From: Armatimonadota bacterium
Lineage (GTDB): Bacteria > Armatimonadota > Fimbriimonadia > Fimbriimonadales > Fimbriimonadaceae
Direction of reading: 5' to 3'
Length of the DNA: 64,000 nt
Assembly (NCBI GenBank): GCA_018268255.1
Contig: JAFDWX010000005.1
Span: forward strand, 62,001 to 126,000
The position numbers were made by a program, and so were the translations under genes. Position 1 is the first letter of the stretch. Each line of letters opens with the position of its first letter. The notes under the pieces are model-generated. The model made no database searches, had not been told where the DNA came from, and worked only from the letters and a program-made list of their open reading frames with translations. This document shows, one piece after another, positions 18,029-26,216 of the stretch.

Positions 18029-18400
18029 TTAGAGCACCTCCGGCGCGAGCGACACGATCTTCATAAAGTTGGAGTCGCGTAGTTCGCGAGCGACCGGCCC
18101 AAAAATGCGGGTGCCTCTCGGTTCCATATTGGCCGGGTTGATGACCACGCAAGCGCTGTCATCAAATCTGAGCATTGAACCGTCTGGGCGTCGAATCTGC
18201 TTTCTGGTGCGCACGATGACCGCCTTGACGACGTCGCCTTTTTTAACAGGCATATTCGGGGTCGCGGATTTTACCGAACCCACGATCACGTCACCGACCC
18301 CGCCATAGCGCGGTTGCGACCCCTTGAGCACGCGGATGCACATGATCTCGCGCGCCCCGGAATTGTCGGCGACCTTAAGTCTCGTGAATTGCTGAATCAT
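18029..18400 (-). CDS. rplN: 50S ribosomal protein L14 (uL14)
   Basis: 123 residues, the standard length, with the signature [17 protein letters not shown] and the C-terminal [12 protein letters not shown]14 forms bridge B8 with 16S rRNA and contacts L19. It has a good GGAAGGAAC ribosome-binding site. A perfect 8-bp hairpin lies between it and rpsQ, exactly where the separate S10 and spc operons of enterobacteria meet. Confidence 0.98.
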   Translation of the reverse strand: MIQQFTRLKVADNSGAREIMCIRVLKGSQPRYGGVGDVIVGSVKSATPNMPVKKGDVVKAVIVRTRKQIRRPDGSMLRFDDSACVVINPANMEPRGTRIFGPVARELRDSNFMKIVSLAPEVL

Positions 18401-18423
18401 TTTCCTGTTCCTTCCTGGAAGTT

Positions 18424-18447
18424 CGTGCGGATTCTCAAGTCCGCACG
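18424..18447 (-). other. Intra-operon hairpin between rpsQ and rplN
   Basis: A perfect 8-bp inverted repeat, CGTGCGGA at 18424-18431 and TCCGCACG at 18440-18447, with an 8-base loop, in the 59-base gap between rpsQ and rplN. There is no T-run after it on the minus strand, so it is more likely an RNA processing, pausing or stability element than a full terminator. Confidence 0.6.
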
Positions 18448-18459
18448 CCTCCTACAAAC

Positions 18460-18720
18460 TTACTTAACCTTTTCGATTATTCGGGTCACTCGCCAATGCT
18501 TCTCTTTGCTCAGCGGGCGGGTTTCCATAATTTCCACGGTATCTCCGATATCGCACGAAAGCTCATCGTGAGCCTTAAACTTCTCGGATTTGAGAACCGT
18601 TTTGCCATACAGAGGGTGCTGGGTGCGTCGCACGACTCGCACGACAACCGTCTTCTCCATCTTGTTGCTGGAGACCACGCCTTGTCGCACCTTGCGCCGG
18701 GTTGTTCGGGCTTCGCTCAT
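18460..18720 (-). CDS. rpsQ: 30S ribosomal protein S17 (uS17)
   Basis: 86 residues with [31 protein letters not shown] and [19 protein letters not shown], the OB-fold pattern of S17. It binds the 5' domain of 16S rRNA early in assembly. It overlaps rpmC by 4 bases (ATGA), so the two are translationally coupled. Confidence 0.97.
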   Translation of the reverse strand: MSEARTTRRKVRQGVVSSNKMEKTVVVRVVRRTQHPLYGKTVLKSEKFKAHDELSCDIGDTVEIMETRPLSKEKHWRVTRIIEKVK

Positions 18721-18923
18721 TGAGCACCTCCCTTCTTCTCCCGGATGACCGTCTCGATACGCGCAATGTTGTGCCGTCGGATCTTCAGGCTGGCGACGTC
18801 GGTCATCTGGCGCAAAACCAGGTCGCGTCGAGCCTTATACAGGTCTGCTCGTTCTTTCTGCAGCATTTCCTCTAAATCCGGCACGCTCTTCTCGCGCAAA
18901 TCGGATGCCTTCAAGTCTTTCAT
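18717..18923 (-). CDS. rpmC: 50S ribosomal protein L29 (uL29)
   Basis: 68 residues, two-helix protein: the start [20 protein letters not shown] is followed by the family core [12 protein letters not shown] and ending [16 protein letters not shown]. It lies at the tunnel exit and contributes to the SRP and trigger factor docking area. It overlaps rplP upstream and rpsQ downstream by 4 bases each. Confidence 0.97.
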   Translation of the reverse strand: MKDLKASDLREKSVPDLEEMLQKERADLYKARRDLVLRQMTDVASLKIRRHNIARIETVIREKKGGAQ

Positions 18924-19522
18924 TCAGCGTTCTCCGTAGTGGCAGTCTCTTCGCTTGCATCACCCGCTGCCACGGGCTCATCCGTTGAAGCTTTGGCTGC
19001 CTTGCCTTTGGCTTGGGCATAGCTCTTCGGGTTCTTCCAATCCTCTTCGTACTTGGCTTTGGCCTTGGCAACGGTGTGCTCTCGACCTTGCTCCATCGGA
19101 GGACCGTTCTCGAAGTCCTTCTTGGTCACAAACTTACAGTCGATGGGGAGCTTCATCATGGCGAGTCGCAAAGCTTCTCGTGCCACGTCCTCTGGAACTC
19201 CGTCCATTTCGAACATGATTCGGCCCGGCTTGACGACTGCGACCCAGCCTTCGACCGGAGCCTTACCTTTGCCCATTCGCTGCTCAAGCGGCTTCTTGGT
19301 GATCGGCTTGTCCGGGAAAACTCGGATCCAAACCTTACCACCGCGGCGGATGGATCGAGTCATTGCGATACGGGCGGCTTCGATCTGTCGGTTGGTAATC
19401 CATCCGCACTCGTTGGCCATGATTCCGTAGTCGCCGAAATCGATATAGTTTCCTCGCGTGGCAATACCGGCCATTCGACCCCGGTGCTGCTTGCGATACT
19501 TCATTCGCTTAGGCAGTAGCAT
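18920..19522 (-). CDS. rplP: 50S ribosomal protein L16 (uL16) with acidic C-terminal tail
   Basis: 200 residues; the family norm is about 137-145. The conserved body ends around residue 140: [17 protein letters not shown] at the start, GYGI-type [42 protein letters not shown], then [16 protein letters not shown]. The remaining ~60 residues are low-complexity and become acidic ([20 protein letters not shown]). The body binds near helix 38 and the A-site tRNA. The tail has no counterpart in typical L16. It overlaps rpsC by 14 bases and rpmC by 4. Confidence 0.97.
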   Translation of the reverse strand: MLLPKRMKYRKQHRGRMAGIATRGNYIDFGDYGIMANECGWITNRQIEAARIAMTRSIRRGGKVWIRVFPDKPITKKPLEQRMGKGKAPVEGWVAVVKPGRIMFEMDGVPEDVAREALRLAMMKLPIDCKFVTKKDFENGPPMEQGREHTVAKAKAKYEEDWKNPKSYAQAKGKAAKASTDEPVAAGDASEETATTENAE

Positions 19523-20309
19523 TCGGTGTTTCCTCCTTAGGTTCGGTTGCGGCAGGAGTTGCGAGCGATTCCACCTGGCCAGGAGCTGGTGTCTCTCGGC
19601 GGCGGCGCTGTCGGCGCTCTTCGGCGGCTTCCTCTTCGGCAGCTCTCATGGCGAGCCTCTGCTTATCTGGGAGAACCTCGCCCTTGTAAATCCAAACTTT
19701 CACGCCGATGGATCCGTAGATCGTGATTGCAGTGGCAACGCCGTAGTCGATGTCGGCTCGAAGCGTGTGGAGCGGGACTTTTCCCATCTTGTCCATCTCA
19801 GTTCGGGCAATTTCCGAACCGTTGAGACGACCGCTCACCATGACCTTGATTCCGCGACCGTTCATTCGCACGCTGCGAGTGATCGCTTGGCGCATACAGC
19901 GTCGGTGGCTCACGCGCTTCTCGAGCTGGGCTGCGATGTTCTCGGCGACCAGCTGAGCGTCGAGTTCGGGCTGGCGAACTTCGGTGACGTTCACCTGCAC
20001 GACGTTCGTAGGATCTTCCTTGCGAACCATGCGGTTGAGCTTGTCCGTAAGGTCGTCGATACCCTTTCCGCCGCGGCCGATGATAGCACCGGGTCGGCTT
20101 GTGAAAATGTTCACCTTGACTCGGTTGGCAGCTCGTTCGATTTCGATGCGGCTCACGTTTCCGAGACCGGATCGCTTCTTGATGAAAGCGCGGATTTTTG
20201 CATCGGAAGCGACGGCAGCTCCATAACCCTTCTTGTCGAAGAACCAGTTACTGTCGTGGCCCCGGATGACTCCGATTCTAAATCCAATTGGATGAATTTT
20301 CTGACCCAT
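19509..20309 (-). CDS. rpsC: 30S ribosomal protein S3 (uS3) with extended C-terminus
   Basis: 266 residues; about 210-230 is usual. It opens [22 protein letters not shown], has the KH domain ([14 protein letters not shown]) and the C-terminal domain ([13 protein letters not shown]). A tail of about 45 residues follows: an Arg/Glu-rich stretch ([16 protein letters not shown]), then a Pro/Glu/Thr-rich end. S3 lines the mRNA entry channel and contributes to helicase activity. The gene is 5 bases after rplV and overlaps rplP. Confidence 0.97.
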   Translation of the reverse strand: MGQKIHPIGFRIGVIRGHDSNWFFDKKGYGAAVASDAKIRAFIKKRSGLGNVSRIEIERAANRVKVNIFTSRPGAIIGRGGKGIDDLTDKLNRMVRKEDPTNVVQVNVTEVRQPELDAQLVAENIAAQLEKRVSHRRCMRQAITRSVRMNGRGIKVMVSGRLNGSEIARTEMDKMGKVPLHTLRADIDYGVATAITIYGSIGVKVWIYKGEVLPDKQRLAMRAAEEEAAEERRQRRRRETPAPGQVESLATPAATEPKEETPNATA

Positions 20310-20314
20310 CGTTC

Positions 20315-20848
20315 TTAGTCCTTGTTCTCCTCGGCAGCCTCGGTGGTGGCAGGTGCCTCTTCAGTTGCAGAGTCAACCGGGGTCTCCTCTACCGGAGTTT
20401 CCTCAACTGGAGCTACTGCTTCTTCCGCCTTCTTGGATGCCTTCTTGGCCTTGGGTGCCTCGAACTTGGGTCGTGGCTTGGCCTTGGTGCCGTGCGGCTT
20501 CACCTCTCCCATGGGTTCGTAATCTTCCAGAACCACGGTGATATGGGAGGTCTTTTTGATAATTCGGTTGGCTCGGCCCATCGAGCGCTGGGTGATGCGC
20601 TTCATCCGTGGACCTTCATCGATGCTGATGCGGGCAATTCGGAGACTCTCTGGTGAGACCCGGTTGTTTTCAACAGCGTTGGCAATCGCGCTTACAAGAA
20701 CCTTCCGCAGCATTTTCGCCCCCTTGCTCGGATGGTATGCCAGCTTGTGGGCGCTCATCACCGCCGGAGATCCCTTGACCTCCGCAGCGACAAGCCGCAC
20801 CTTTCGCGGCTGCACGCGCACATATTTGGCTACTGCTCGTACTTCCAT
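20315..20848 (-). CDS. rplV: 50S ribosomal protein L22 (uL22) with acidic repeat tail
   Basis: 177 residues; about 110-120 is usual. The body carries YVRVQPRKVRLVAAEVKG, LRKVLVSAIANAVENN and the tunnel-loop region RSMGRANRIIKKTSHITVVL. The tail after residue ~120 contains PKAKKASKKAEEAV, then a Glu/Thr/Pro/Ala-rich stretch with the repeated unit VEETPVEETPV. The L22 beta-hairpin reaches into the exit tunnel and is a site of macrolide resistance. Between rpsS and this gene is a 151-base gap, unusual in this operon. The RBS is GAGGAAG about 12 bases upstream. Confidence 0.97.
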   Translation of the reverse strand: MEVRAVAKYVRVQPRKVRLVAAEVKGSPAVMSAHKLAYHPSKGAKMLRKVLVSAIANAVENNRVSPESLRIARISIDEGPRMKRITQRSMGRANRIIKKTSHITVVLEDYEPMGEVKPHGTKAKPRPKFEAPKAKKASKKAEEAVAPVEETPVEETPVDSATEEAPATTEAAEENKD

Positions 20849-20999
20849 GATGTTTAATTCGTCTTCCTCTGCAAGCGCACTTTTCTGGGAGCTCTTTGCG
20901 GTGTTGTCAAGATCGCTTTCGCACTTGGCAGGGCCTTGGATTGTACCTCTGGCGAGCCTGACTTTTCCACATTGAGCACTGGTGCCTCTGCTTGCTTCT
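20849..20999. other. 151-base intergenic gap between rpsS and rplV
   Basis: The largest gap inside the ribosomal operon. The rplV frame is open through all of it but has no start codon there, so I do not call an N-terminal extension. I see no terminator, promoter consensus or known RNA motif. It could be an RNA leader for rplV or a remnant of a lost gene. Confidence 0.4.
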
Positions 21000-21287
21000 T
21001 TAGCGGATTTTCACTCCTCTATCTGGGATCCCACCACCGTGGCCACGGTATGTTCGAGTCGGAGCGAACTCACCAAGCTTGTGGCCCACCATGTTCTCGG
21101 TTACAAAGATCGGCTGGTGCTTACGGCCGTCGTGGACGCCCAGTGTGTGCCCGATCATCTCGGGAGTGATTGTCGAGCGGCGCGACCAAGTCTTGATGAC
21201 TCGCTTTTCGCCAGCGTCGTTCATGGCGAGCACTTTCTTCATCAGGTGCTCATCCACAAAGAATCCTTTTTTGATACTTCTTGCCAT
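21000..21287 (-). CDS. rpsS: 30S ribosomal protein S19 (uS19)
   Basis: 95 residues with [44 protein letters not shown] and the C-terminal [21 protein letters not shown]19 complexes with S13 in the 30S head near the A site. Two tandem GC-rich hairpins lie in the 73 bases between rplB and this gene. Confidence 0.98.
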   Translation of the reverse strand: MARSIKKGFFVDEHLMKKVLAMNDAGEKRVIKTWSRRSTITPEMIGHTLGVHDGRKHQPIFVTENMVGHKLGEFAPTRTYRGHGGGIPDRGVKIR

Positions 21288-21310
21288 ACGCTTCTACTTG
21301 TGTTAACCAT

Positions 21311-21358
21311 CGCCCCACCTTTTGGGGCGGGCAGTGCACGGGAGCCCCGAAGGGCTCC
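21311..21358 (-). other. Two tandem hairpins between rplB and rpsS, one with a UUCG tetraloop
   Basis: Hairpin A: 21341-21347 pairs with 21352-21358, a 7-bp stem. On the minus-strand transcript the loop is C(UUCG)G, an ultrastable tetraloop. Hairpin B: 21311-21317 pairs with 21323-21329, a 7-bp stem with a 5-base loop. In transcript order A starts 2 bases after the rplB stop and B follows. Neither has a T-tract, so they look like processing or stability elements or attenuators rather than terminators. Confidence 0.65.
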
Positions 21359-21360
21359 GA

Positions 21361-22191
21361 CTACTTGTTCCTCCTGCGCACGATGAATCGATCCGTACGC
21401 TTGTTCTTGCGAGTTCGCTCACCAAGAGACTTGTTGCCCCATCGGTCCACAGGACCTTTCTTACGGCCAACAGGCGACTTGGCTTCACCACCACCATGGG
21501 GGTGATCGCGCGGAGACTTGACGACACCGCGAACGTGCGGCTTGCGACCGAGGCCTCGATTCTTACCGGCCTTACCGATCTGCTCGTTTTCGTGCTCCGA
21601 GTTCCCTACTTCGCCGACCGTTGCTCGGCAGGTGAAGTGGACCATTCGCATTTCACCGCTAGGAAGTCGAAGGGTGACATAGTGCCCTTCCTTCGCCATC
21701 ACCTGGGCGGCTGCGCCCGCACTGCGGACCATTTGGCCGCCACGTCCGGGCTGAAACTCAACGTTGTGGACCAAGGTACCCAGCGGGATGTTTCGGAGTT
21801 CCAGGCAGTTACCCGGGAGGATGTCCGAACCTTCTCCACTCTGGATCTTGGTGCCGACTCCCACGCCTTTCGGCGCGAGAATATAGCGCTTCTCGCCATC
21901 TTCGTACTGCACCAGAGCGATGCGGCAGGTTCGGTTCGGATCGTATTCGATCGCGATGACCTCTGCCTGAATTCCATCCTTCTGGCGCTTGAAATCGATG
22001 ATGCGATAGCGTCGCTTGTTGCCGCCGCCCCGGTTGAACGAGGTGATGCGACCATAGTGGTTGCGTCCACCCGATTTCTTGAGGGCTTCGGTGAGACTCT
22101 TTTCCGGCTTGCTCTTGGTGATCTCCGCGTAAGTCGAGTTGATCATGTGTCGCCGGCCGGGCGATGTGGGTTTAAACCTTCGTGTAGGCAT
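21361..22191 (-). CDS. rplB: 50S ribosomal protein L2 (uL2)
   Basis: 276 residues, standard length. It has [13 protein letters not shown] at the start, [28 protein letters not shown], the [14 protein letters not shown] strand and the C-terminal peptidyl-transferase loop [20 protein letters not shown]. It is essential for subunit association and peptidyl transfer. It lies 3 bases after rplW; two hairpins follow before rpsS. Confidence 0.98.
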   Translation of the reverse strand: MPTRRFKPTSPGRRHMINSTYAEITKSKPEKSLTEALKKSGGRNHYGRITSFNRGGGNKRRYRIIDFKRQKDGIQAEVIAIEYDPNRTCRIALVQYEDGEKRYILAPKGVGVGTKIQSGEGSDILPGNCLELRNIPLGTLVHNVEFQPGRGGQMVRSAGAAAQVMAKEGHYVTLRLPSGEMRMVHFTCRATVGEVGNSEHENEQIGKAGKNRGLGRKPHVRGVVKSPRDHPHGGGEAKSPVGRKKGPVDRWGNKSLGERTRKNKRTDRFIVRRRNK

Positions 22192-22194
22192 CGG

Positions 22195-22539
22195 TTAGAC
22201 TCCGTAATCCTCCAGTAGCTGGCCCGGTGCCAAGGTGATAATCGCCTTCTTCCAATCCGGCTTCTTCCCGCTGGATCGTTGGCCGACCCGGCGAGACTTG
22301 CCCTTCATGGAAATGGTGGCAACTTTTGTCACCTCGATCTTGGCGTCTTTTTTGCCCTTGCCGGCATTGTAGATCGCCTCGACGGCAGCCTTAATTTCGA
22401 TCTTATTGGCATCCTTGGCGACTACAAAGGTGTAGCGTCGCACAGCGGTTTCGGTGGTCGCATTGGGATCGCCGTAGCTCAGTGCTACCGATCTTTCCGT
22501 GATGTGCGGTCGAAGGATGATGACATGGGGATCTTTCAT
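22195..22539 (-). CDS. rplW: 50S ribosomal protein L23 (uL23)
   Basis: 114 residues: KDPHVIILRPHITERSVAL at the start, then YTFVVAKDANKIEIKAAVEAIYN and RRVGQRSSGKKPDWKKAIITL. It forms the tunnel-exit docking site for trigger factor and SRP. I prefer the ATG at 22539, which overlaps the rplD stop (TGATGA) and has a perfect AGGAGGT nine bases upstream. An ATG three codons earlier abuts that site and is less likely. Confidence 0.96.
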   Translation of the reverse strand: MKDPHVIILRPHITERSVALSYGDPNATTETAVRRYTFVVAKDANKIEIKAAVEAIYNAGKGKKDAKIEVTKVATISMKGKSRRVGQRSSGKKPDWKKAIITLAPGQLLEDYGV

Positions 22540-23195
22540 CAGGCCCATACCTCCTCGATTTGCTTGAGCGCATCGGCTGAGACCACGATTTTGTGGGCGA
22601 TCAGCAGGTCGCGCGTGCTGAACGTGTTCGTTTTAGCGCCCTCTTCTCGACTGGGAGCCGTTCGGACGGTCACGTTCGGCAGATTTCTAAACGACTTGTA
22701 AGTCGGCACATCGACAGCCTTCACGATGACCAGAACCCGCTTGACATTCTCCACACCTACGGATTTGAGGAGCGTCGCCGCTTCTTTGGTTTTGGGTGCT
22801 GTGAACTCGATCTTATCGACGACGATCACATTGTCTCCCGCAAGCTGGGCCGACAGCGCGCCTTTGATGGCCGAGCGTCGCTCCTTCTTGTTGAGATCCT
22901 TGTCGTAGTCGCGGGGCTTGACGGCAAGCGCCATTCCACCGTGCGCGTAGTGCGGGGATCGGGTGGAACCCTGTCGAGCGTTACCGGTCTTCTTCTGGCG
23001 ATACGGCTTGCGGCCACCACCACGGACTTCGCTGCGCGTTTTGGCAGACTGCGTTCCCTGGCGAGCGTTGGCTTCTTCCGTAACGACTGCGCGGTGCAAA
23101 ACCGACATAAGCGGCTGAGCGTCGGCGATGTGTCCAGCAACTTCGTGCTTGCCCACAACCTTGCCAGCGGCGGATTTGATTTCGAGCTGTGCCAT
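22539..23195 (-). CDS. rplD: 50S ribosomal protein L4 (uL4)
   Basis: 218 residues with HRAVVTEEANARQGTQSAKTRSEVRGGGRKPYRQKKTGNARQGSTRSP-type sequence: the long basic loop reaching the exit tunnel. A Rossmann-like C-terminal part has NVKRVLVIV and LLIAHKIVVS. In E. coli L4 autoregulates the S10 operon; nothing here shows whether it does so. Its ATG overlaps the rplC stop (TAATG). Confidence 0.97.
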   Translation of the reverse strand: MAQLEIKSAAGKVVGKHEVAGHIADAQPLMSVLHRAVVTEEANARQGTQSAKTRSEVRGGGRKPYRQKKTGNARQGSTRSPHYAHGGMALAVKPRDYDKDLNKKERRSAIKGALSAQLAGDNVIVVDKIEFTAPKTKEAATLLKSVGVENVKRVLVIVKAVDVPTYKSFRNLPNVTVRTAPSREEGAKTNTFSTRDLLIAHKIVVSADALKQIEEVWA

Positions 23196-23824
23196 TAGTT
23201 CTTCACCACCTTGCTGATAACCACGAGGCCACCGTTAGGTCCTGGCACGCTGCCGTCCACCAGCACGAGATTGCGCTCGGTATCCAGCTTGACAATTTTG
23301 AGTCCCTTCTGGGTGACGGTATCGCCGCCCATCCGGCCGGGCTTTCGCGTGCCCTTAAAAACGCGCTGCGGACCCGTCGCACCGCTCGATAGCGGACGTC
23401 GGTGGGTCATGTAACCGTGCGTCATGTGCTGACCCTTAAAGTGGTAGCGCTTGACGCCGCCCTGGAAACCGCGTCCTTTGCTGGTTCCCGTAACGGTGAT
23501 GTCAATTCCTTCTTCCAGAACTTCCGCACCGAACTCCTGTCCGAGTTCGAATCCTTCGGTCTTATCGACTCGAAACTCTTTGAGGTGGCGAACGTTATGG
23601 GTAAGGCCAGCCTTTTTCAGGTGGCCAAATTTGGGCCACGAGAGATGCTTGTCGCTTTTCTCTCCATAGCCGACCTGGACTGCACTGTAGCCGTCCGTTT
23701 CAGTTGTCTTCACTTGCGTGACGAACACAGGTCCGACTTGGACTACCGTTACAGGGATGCATCGGCCTTCCTCATCGAAGATGTTCGTCATGCCGATTTT
23801 GGTCCCGAGGATCCCGGGGAGCAT
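23195..23824 (-). CDS. rplC: 50S ribosomal protein L3 (uL3)
   Basis: 209 residues: LGTKIGMTNIFDEEGRCIPVTVV at the start, KGRGFQGGVKRYHFKGQHMTHG in the central extension and GRMGGDTVTQKGLKIV near the end. It is the first gene of the block here, although in most bacteria rpsJ (S10) precedes it. A near-perfect AAGGAGG ribosome-binding site lies upstream and a sigma-70 type promoter about 130 bases further up. Confidence 0.98.
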   Translation of the reverse strand: MLPGILGTKIGMTNIFDEEGRCIPVTVVQVGPVFVTQVKTTETDGYSAVQVGYGEKSDKHLSWPKFGHLKKAGLTHNVRHLKEFRVDKTEGFELGQEFGAEVLEEGIDITVTGTSKGRGFQGGVKRYHFKGQHMTHGYMTHRRPLSSGATGPQRVFKGTRKPGRMGGDTVTQKGLKIVKLDTERNLVLVDGSVPGPNGGLVVISKVVKN

Positions 23825-23941
23825 AGACGATTCCTCCTTGTTGGGTGGTTAGCGTTCGCGTGCCATCCGATCGTTTTCGCGTTGCCCAGTCTCGGTTCCG
23901 GTCCAGGGTCGCCCGCTCGGCGGCTAGAAGCCAACTCATGA

Positions 23942-23953
23942 CGCCATATGGCG
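23942..23953. promoter_or_regulatory. 12-bp perfect palindrome at the ribosomal operon start site
   Basis: CGCCATATGGCG reads the same on both strands and lies 10-21 bases downstream of the -10 box, so it would overlap the first transcribed bases of the rplC transcript. It could be an operator or a short 5' hairpin. A palindrome of this size can occur by chance. Confidence 0.35.
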
Positions 23954-23962
23954 CAATCGCAA

Positions 23963-23992
23963 TTTATACCCTACGATGTATCGCCGATGCAA
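23963..23992 (-). promoter_or_regulatory. Sigma-70 type promoter of the rplC-rplE operon
   Basis: On the minus strand: -35 TTGCAT (23987-23992), an 18-base spacer and -10 TATAAA (23963-23968). The predicted start is near 23956, giving a leader of about 130 bases before the rplC ATG. It is the only good promoter match in the 269-base divergent gap and supports rplC being the first gene. Confidence 0.65.
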
Positions 23993-24093
23993 CATCCTCT
24001 GAATGGTGCCGGCCCCTTGTTGGAACACGATGCTCATTCCCACTTGTGTGACCATCGAGCCTTGACCTTGATACCGAAGAATTCCGTCGTACA

Positions 24094-25188
24094 ATGACTT
24101 CCGTGAGGACAGTTTCGGTCATTTGCGGTTTTCTGCTCGCATCGGCCGTTTGGGCGACACCTAAGTACGAAATTAAGGAGTACATCAGGGTCAATGGCCA
24201 TTCCATGAGCCAGGCATACGCCGCTTACAATGGCGCTGTTCAGTTCAATTTTGAGGTAGTTGGTCAGACGAACTACTATATTCGGAAGGGGGGAGTAACC
24301 ACTGATCTGTCAAGCACATACGGTCTTTCGTACTTTTATGGATCAAGCATGTCCGACACTGTTACCACCGGGATCTTCAGGCGACCAGGTAACAACACTC
24401 CAGGTCTCAGCGGCTACATTATGGGCGACTCAGTCGTCAACATCCCCTCCAATAACCCATTTTCAGGATACGTCTTTACCCGTGGCGTTAATGATGCAGG
24501 GATGCTGGTAGGTGATGACTGGGTTGGAGGTTCCTCTTTTCGCCAAATCGGCTTCATCTACAACACGCAGACCAATGGTCGAACCGACCTGCGTTTGGGC
24601 AACTACACGTTCGCCTACGGCATCAACAACTCTGGGAATGTCGCCCTCTCGGCAAGCGGCGTTGAGGGCGATGATGGCTTGGGATCAGCCTACACCTACG
24701 TGATGCACCCCGACTTCAGCTTGAAGTATTTGGGCGAAGGCAGCCCACGAGCTATCAATGATTCCGGACAAATAGCTTCGTTTTTCGGAACTCACTTCGC
24801 CTGGTATCAGGAAGGGCATGCACCGATAAGTATTAACTGGCCAAAGTTTGATTTGGCCCATATCGACGGAATCGACAACAACGGAATTATCGTTGGGAGT
24901 AATTACGGAGTTGCTTTTAATCGCGCCTTCGTGGCATCACCTGTGGACGGAGTCTTCTTCCTTGACGACATCGTCGCAAATCTACCGTCCGGTATGCACT
25001 TGTCCGACGCCATCGTAGATCGGGTCAACGGGGACATCTACGCGAAGCTGAAGACCTCAGCGGGCGCGACGACGGACATCGTTCGCCTGCAATCGGTGCC
25101 AGAACCCGCTAGTATCAGTGCGCTGGCACTGGGGATTTCGGCTCTTTTCCGTCGTCGAAGCTCCCATTCCAAACCGGAAAACGACTAA
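24094..25188 (+). CDS. PEP-CTERM sorted exoprotein with HAF-like repeats
   Basis: 364 residues. A signal peptide (VSVICGFLLASAVWA) is followed by HAF-like repeats with the INxxGxxVG pattern: GVNDAGMLVGDD, GINNSGNVALSA, AINDSGQIASFF and IDNNGIIVGSN. The C-terminus is a PEP-CTERM sorting signal: VPEPASISALALGISALFRRR. A nine-residue polar tail after the arginines is unusual. Such proteins are processed by exosortase and often associate with exopolysaccharide. No exosortase is in this window. It is divergent from the ribosomal operon. Confidence 0.88.
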   Translation: MTSVRTVSVICGFLLASAVWATPKYEIKEYIRVNGHSMSQAYAAYNGAVQFNFEVVGQTNYYIRKGGVTTDLSSTYGLSYFYGSSMSDTVTTGIFRRPGNNTPGLSGYIMGDSVVNIPSNNPFSGYVFTRGVNDAGMLVGDDWVGGSSFRQIGFIYNTQTNGRTDLRLGNYTFAYGINNSGNVALSASGVEGDDGLGSAYTYVMHPDFSLKYLGEGSPRAINDSGQIASFFGTHFAWYQEGHAPISINWPKFDLAHIDGIDNNGIIVGSNYGVAFNRAFVASPVDGVFFLDDIVANLPSGMHLSDAIVDRVNGDIYAKLKTSAGATTDIVRLQSVPEPASISALALGISALFRRRSSHSKPEND

Positions 25189-25363
25189 CAGCTCTAAGCT
25201 ACGATCAAGGGATCGCCAATGAGGTTTGGCACGGGCCGCTGAGGAGAACAACGGGCAACTCGACGAACCAGGCCTTTGCTCGTACCAACTAGGCTTCAAG
25301 CAAGTTCCAAATGCGCGAGCAAAAAGCTCTCCAAGACCCGTCATACTCGATGAAAAGCTACTT

Positions 25364-26191
25364 ATGGAAGAGATTACGGCCGAATACGGTGCCGAACAGC
25401 TCACCCCTGTTCCAGTCCTCACGACAATTCCACGCGTAACCGTTGCATGCAAGACCGACCTCGGGAGAGTGCGTGAGAACAACGAAGACAAATTCGAATA
25501 CTTTTTGACCGAGGACCCCACCGCATTGGCTTCGAGGGGCCTGATCTTCATCGTTTGCGATGGGATGGGTGGCCACGCAGCAGGGCAAATCGCCAGCGAG
25601 ATCGCCAGCAAAACCTTTATCGACGTGTACCTGCATTCGATGGGGCCAGAACCAGAGAACGCGGCGCGAATCGCGGTGACCTCGGCGAACCGATACGTCC
25701 ATGACGTCTCTCGCACCGTTCCGGGGCGACAGGGCATGGGCACCACTCTTTCAGCCATGATGCTCATCCAGGATCGAGCCGTTATCGCACACGTCGGCGA
25801 CTCTCGGATTTATCGACTGCGAGGCAGCGAAATGCAACTCCTGACGCGAGACCACACCCACGTCTGGGGCCTGGTGGAGATGGGGCTTTTGCGTGCAGAC
25901 GAGGTTGAATCACACCCCATGAAGCATGTACTCACCCGAGCGATGGGGACCGAGCCCGATGTTGCGCCACATATCGCCACAGAAACGGTGGAAGAAGGCG
26001 ATACTTACCTGCTCTGCTCTGATGGCATCATGAGCCACGTCCATGACGCCAAAATTCACGAAATCCTGGCTGCGAAAACTCCCAGTGAGGCAGCGTGGGC
26101 ACTGGTGGCCGCAGCATTACAGGGCGGAGGAACCGACAACGCCACCGCGATGGTGGTGCGGGTGGATCGCCTTGAGGCCGTAGAACCGTAA
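25364..26191 (+). CDS. PP2C-family protein serine/threonine phosphatase (Stp/PrpC-like)
   Basis: About 275 residues. All PP2C motifs are present: RVRENNEDKF, FIVCDGMGGHAAGQIAS (metal aspartate), GMGTTLSAM, VAHVGDSRIY, LTRDHT, VLTRAMG, YLLCSDGIMSHV and GGGTDNATAMVV. It dephosphorylates Ser/Thr proteins and usually opposes a PASTA or Hanks-type kinase, none of which is in the window. The start is uncertain: ATG 25364 begins about 20 residues before the domain; a TTG at 25226 would add 46 residues with no recognisable content. No transmembrane segment, so cytoplasmic. Confidence 0.93.
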   Translation: MEEITAEYGAEQLTPVPVLTTIPRVTVACKTDLGRVRENNEDKFEYFLTEDPTALASRGLIFIVCDGMGGHAAGQIASEIASKTFIDVYLHSMGPEPENAARIAVTSANRYVHDVSRTVPGRQGMGTTLSAMMLIQDRAVIAHVGDSRIYRLRGSEMQLLTRDHTHVWGLVEMGLLRADEVESHPMKHVLTRAMGTEPDVAPHIATETVEEGDTYLLCSDGIMSHVHDAKIHEILAAKTPSEAAWALVAAALQGGGTDNATAMVVRVDRLEAVEP

Positions 26192-26216
26192 GTTTGTGCA
26201 ATATTGAGTTCGGAGA

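Noticed and set aside
19458-20318. A 286-codon open frame on the plus strand
   Set aside because: Antisense to rpsC and part of rplP; no ribosome-binding site and no domain.
20849-20999. An N-terminal extension of rplV
   Set aside because: The frame is open but has no ATG, GTG or TTG, and family L22 begins at the chosen ATG.
21322-22218. A 298-codon open frame on the plus strand
   Set aside because: It is antisense to rplB, which is certain.
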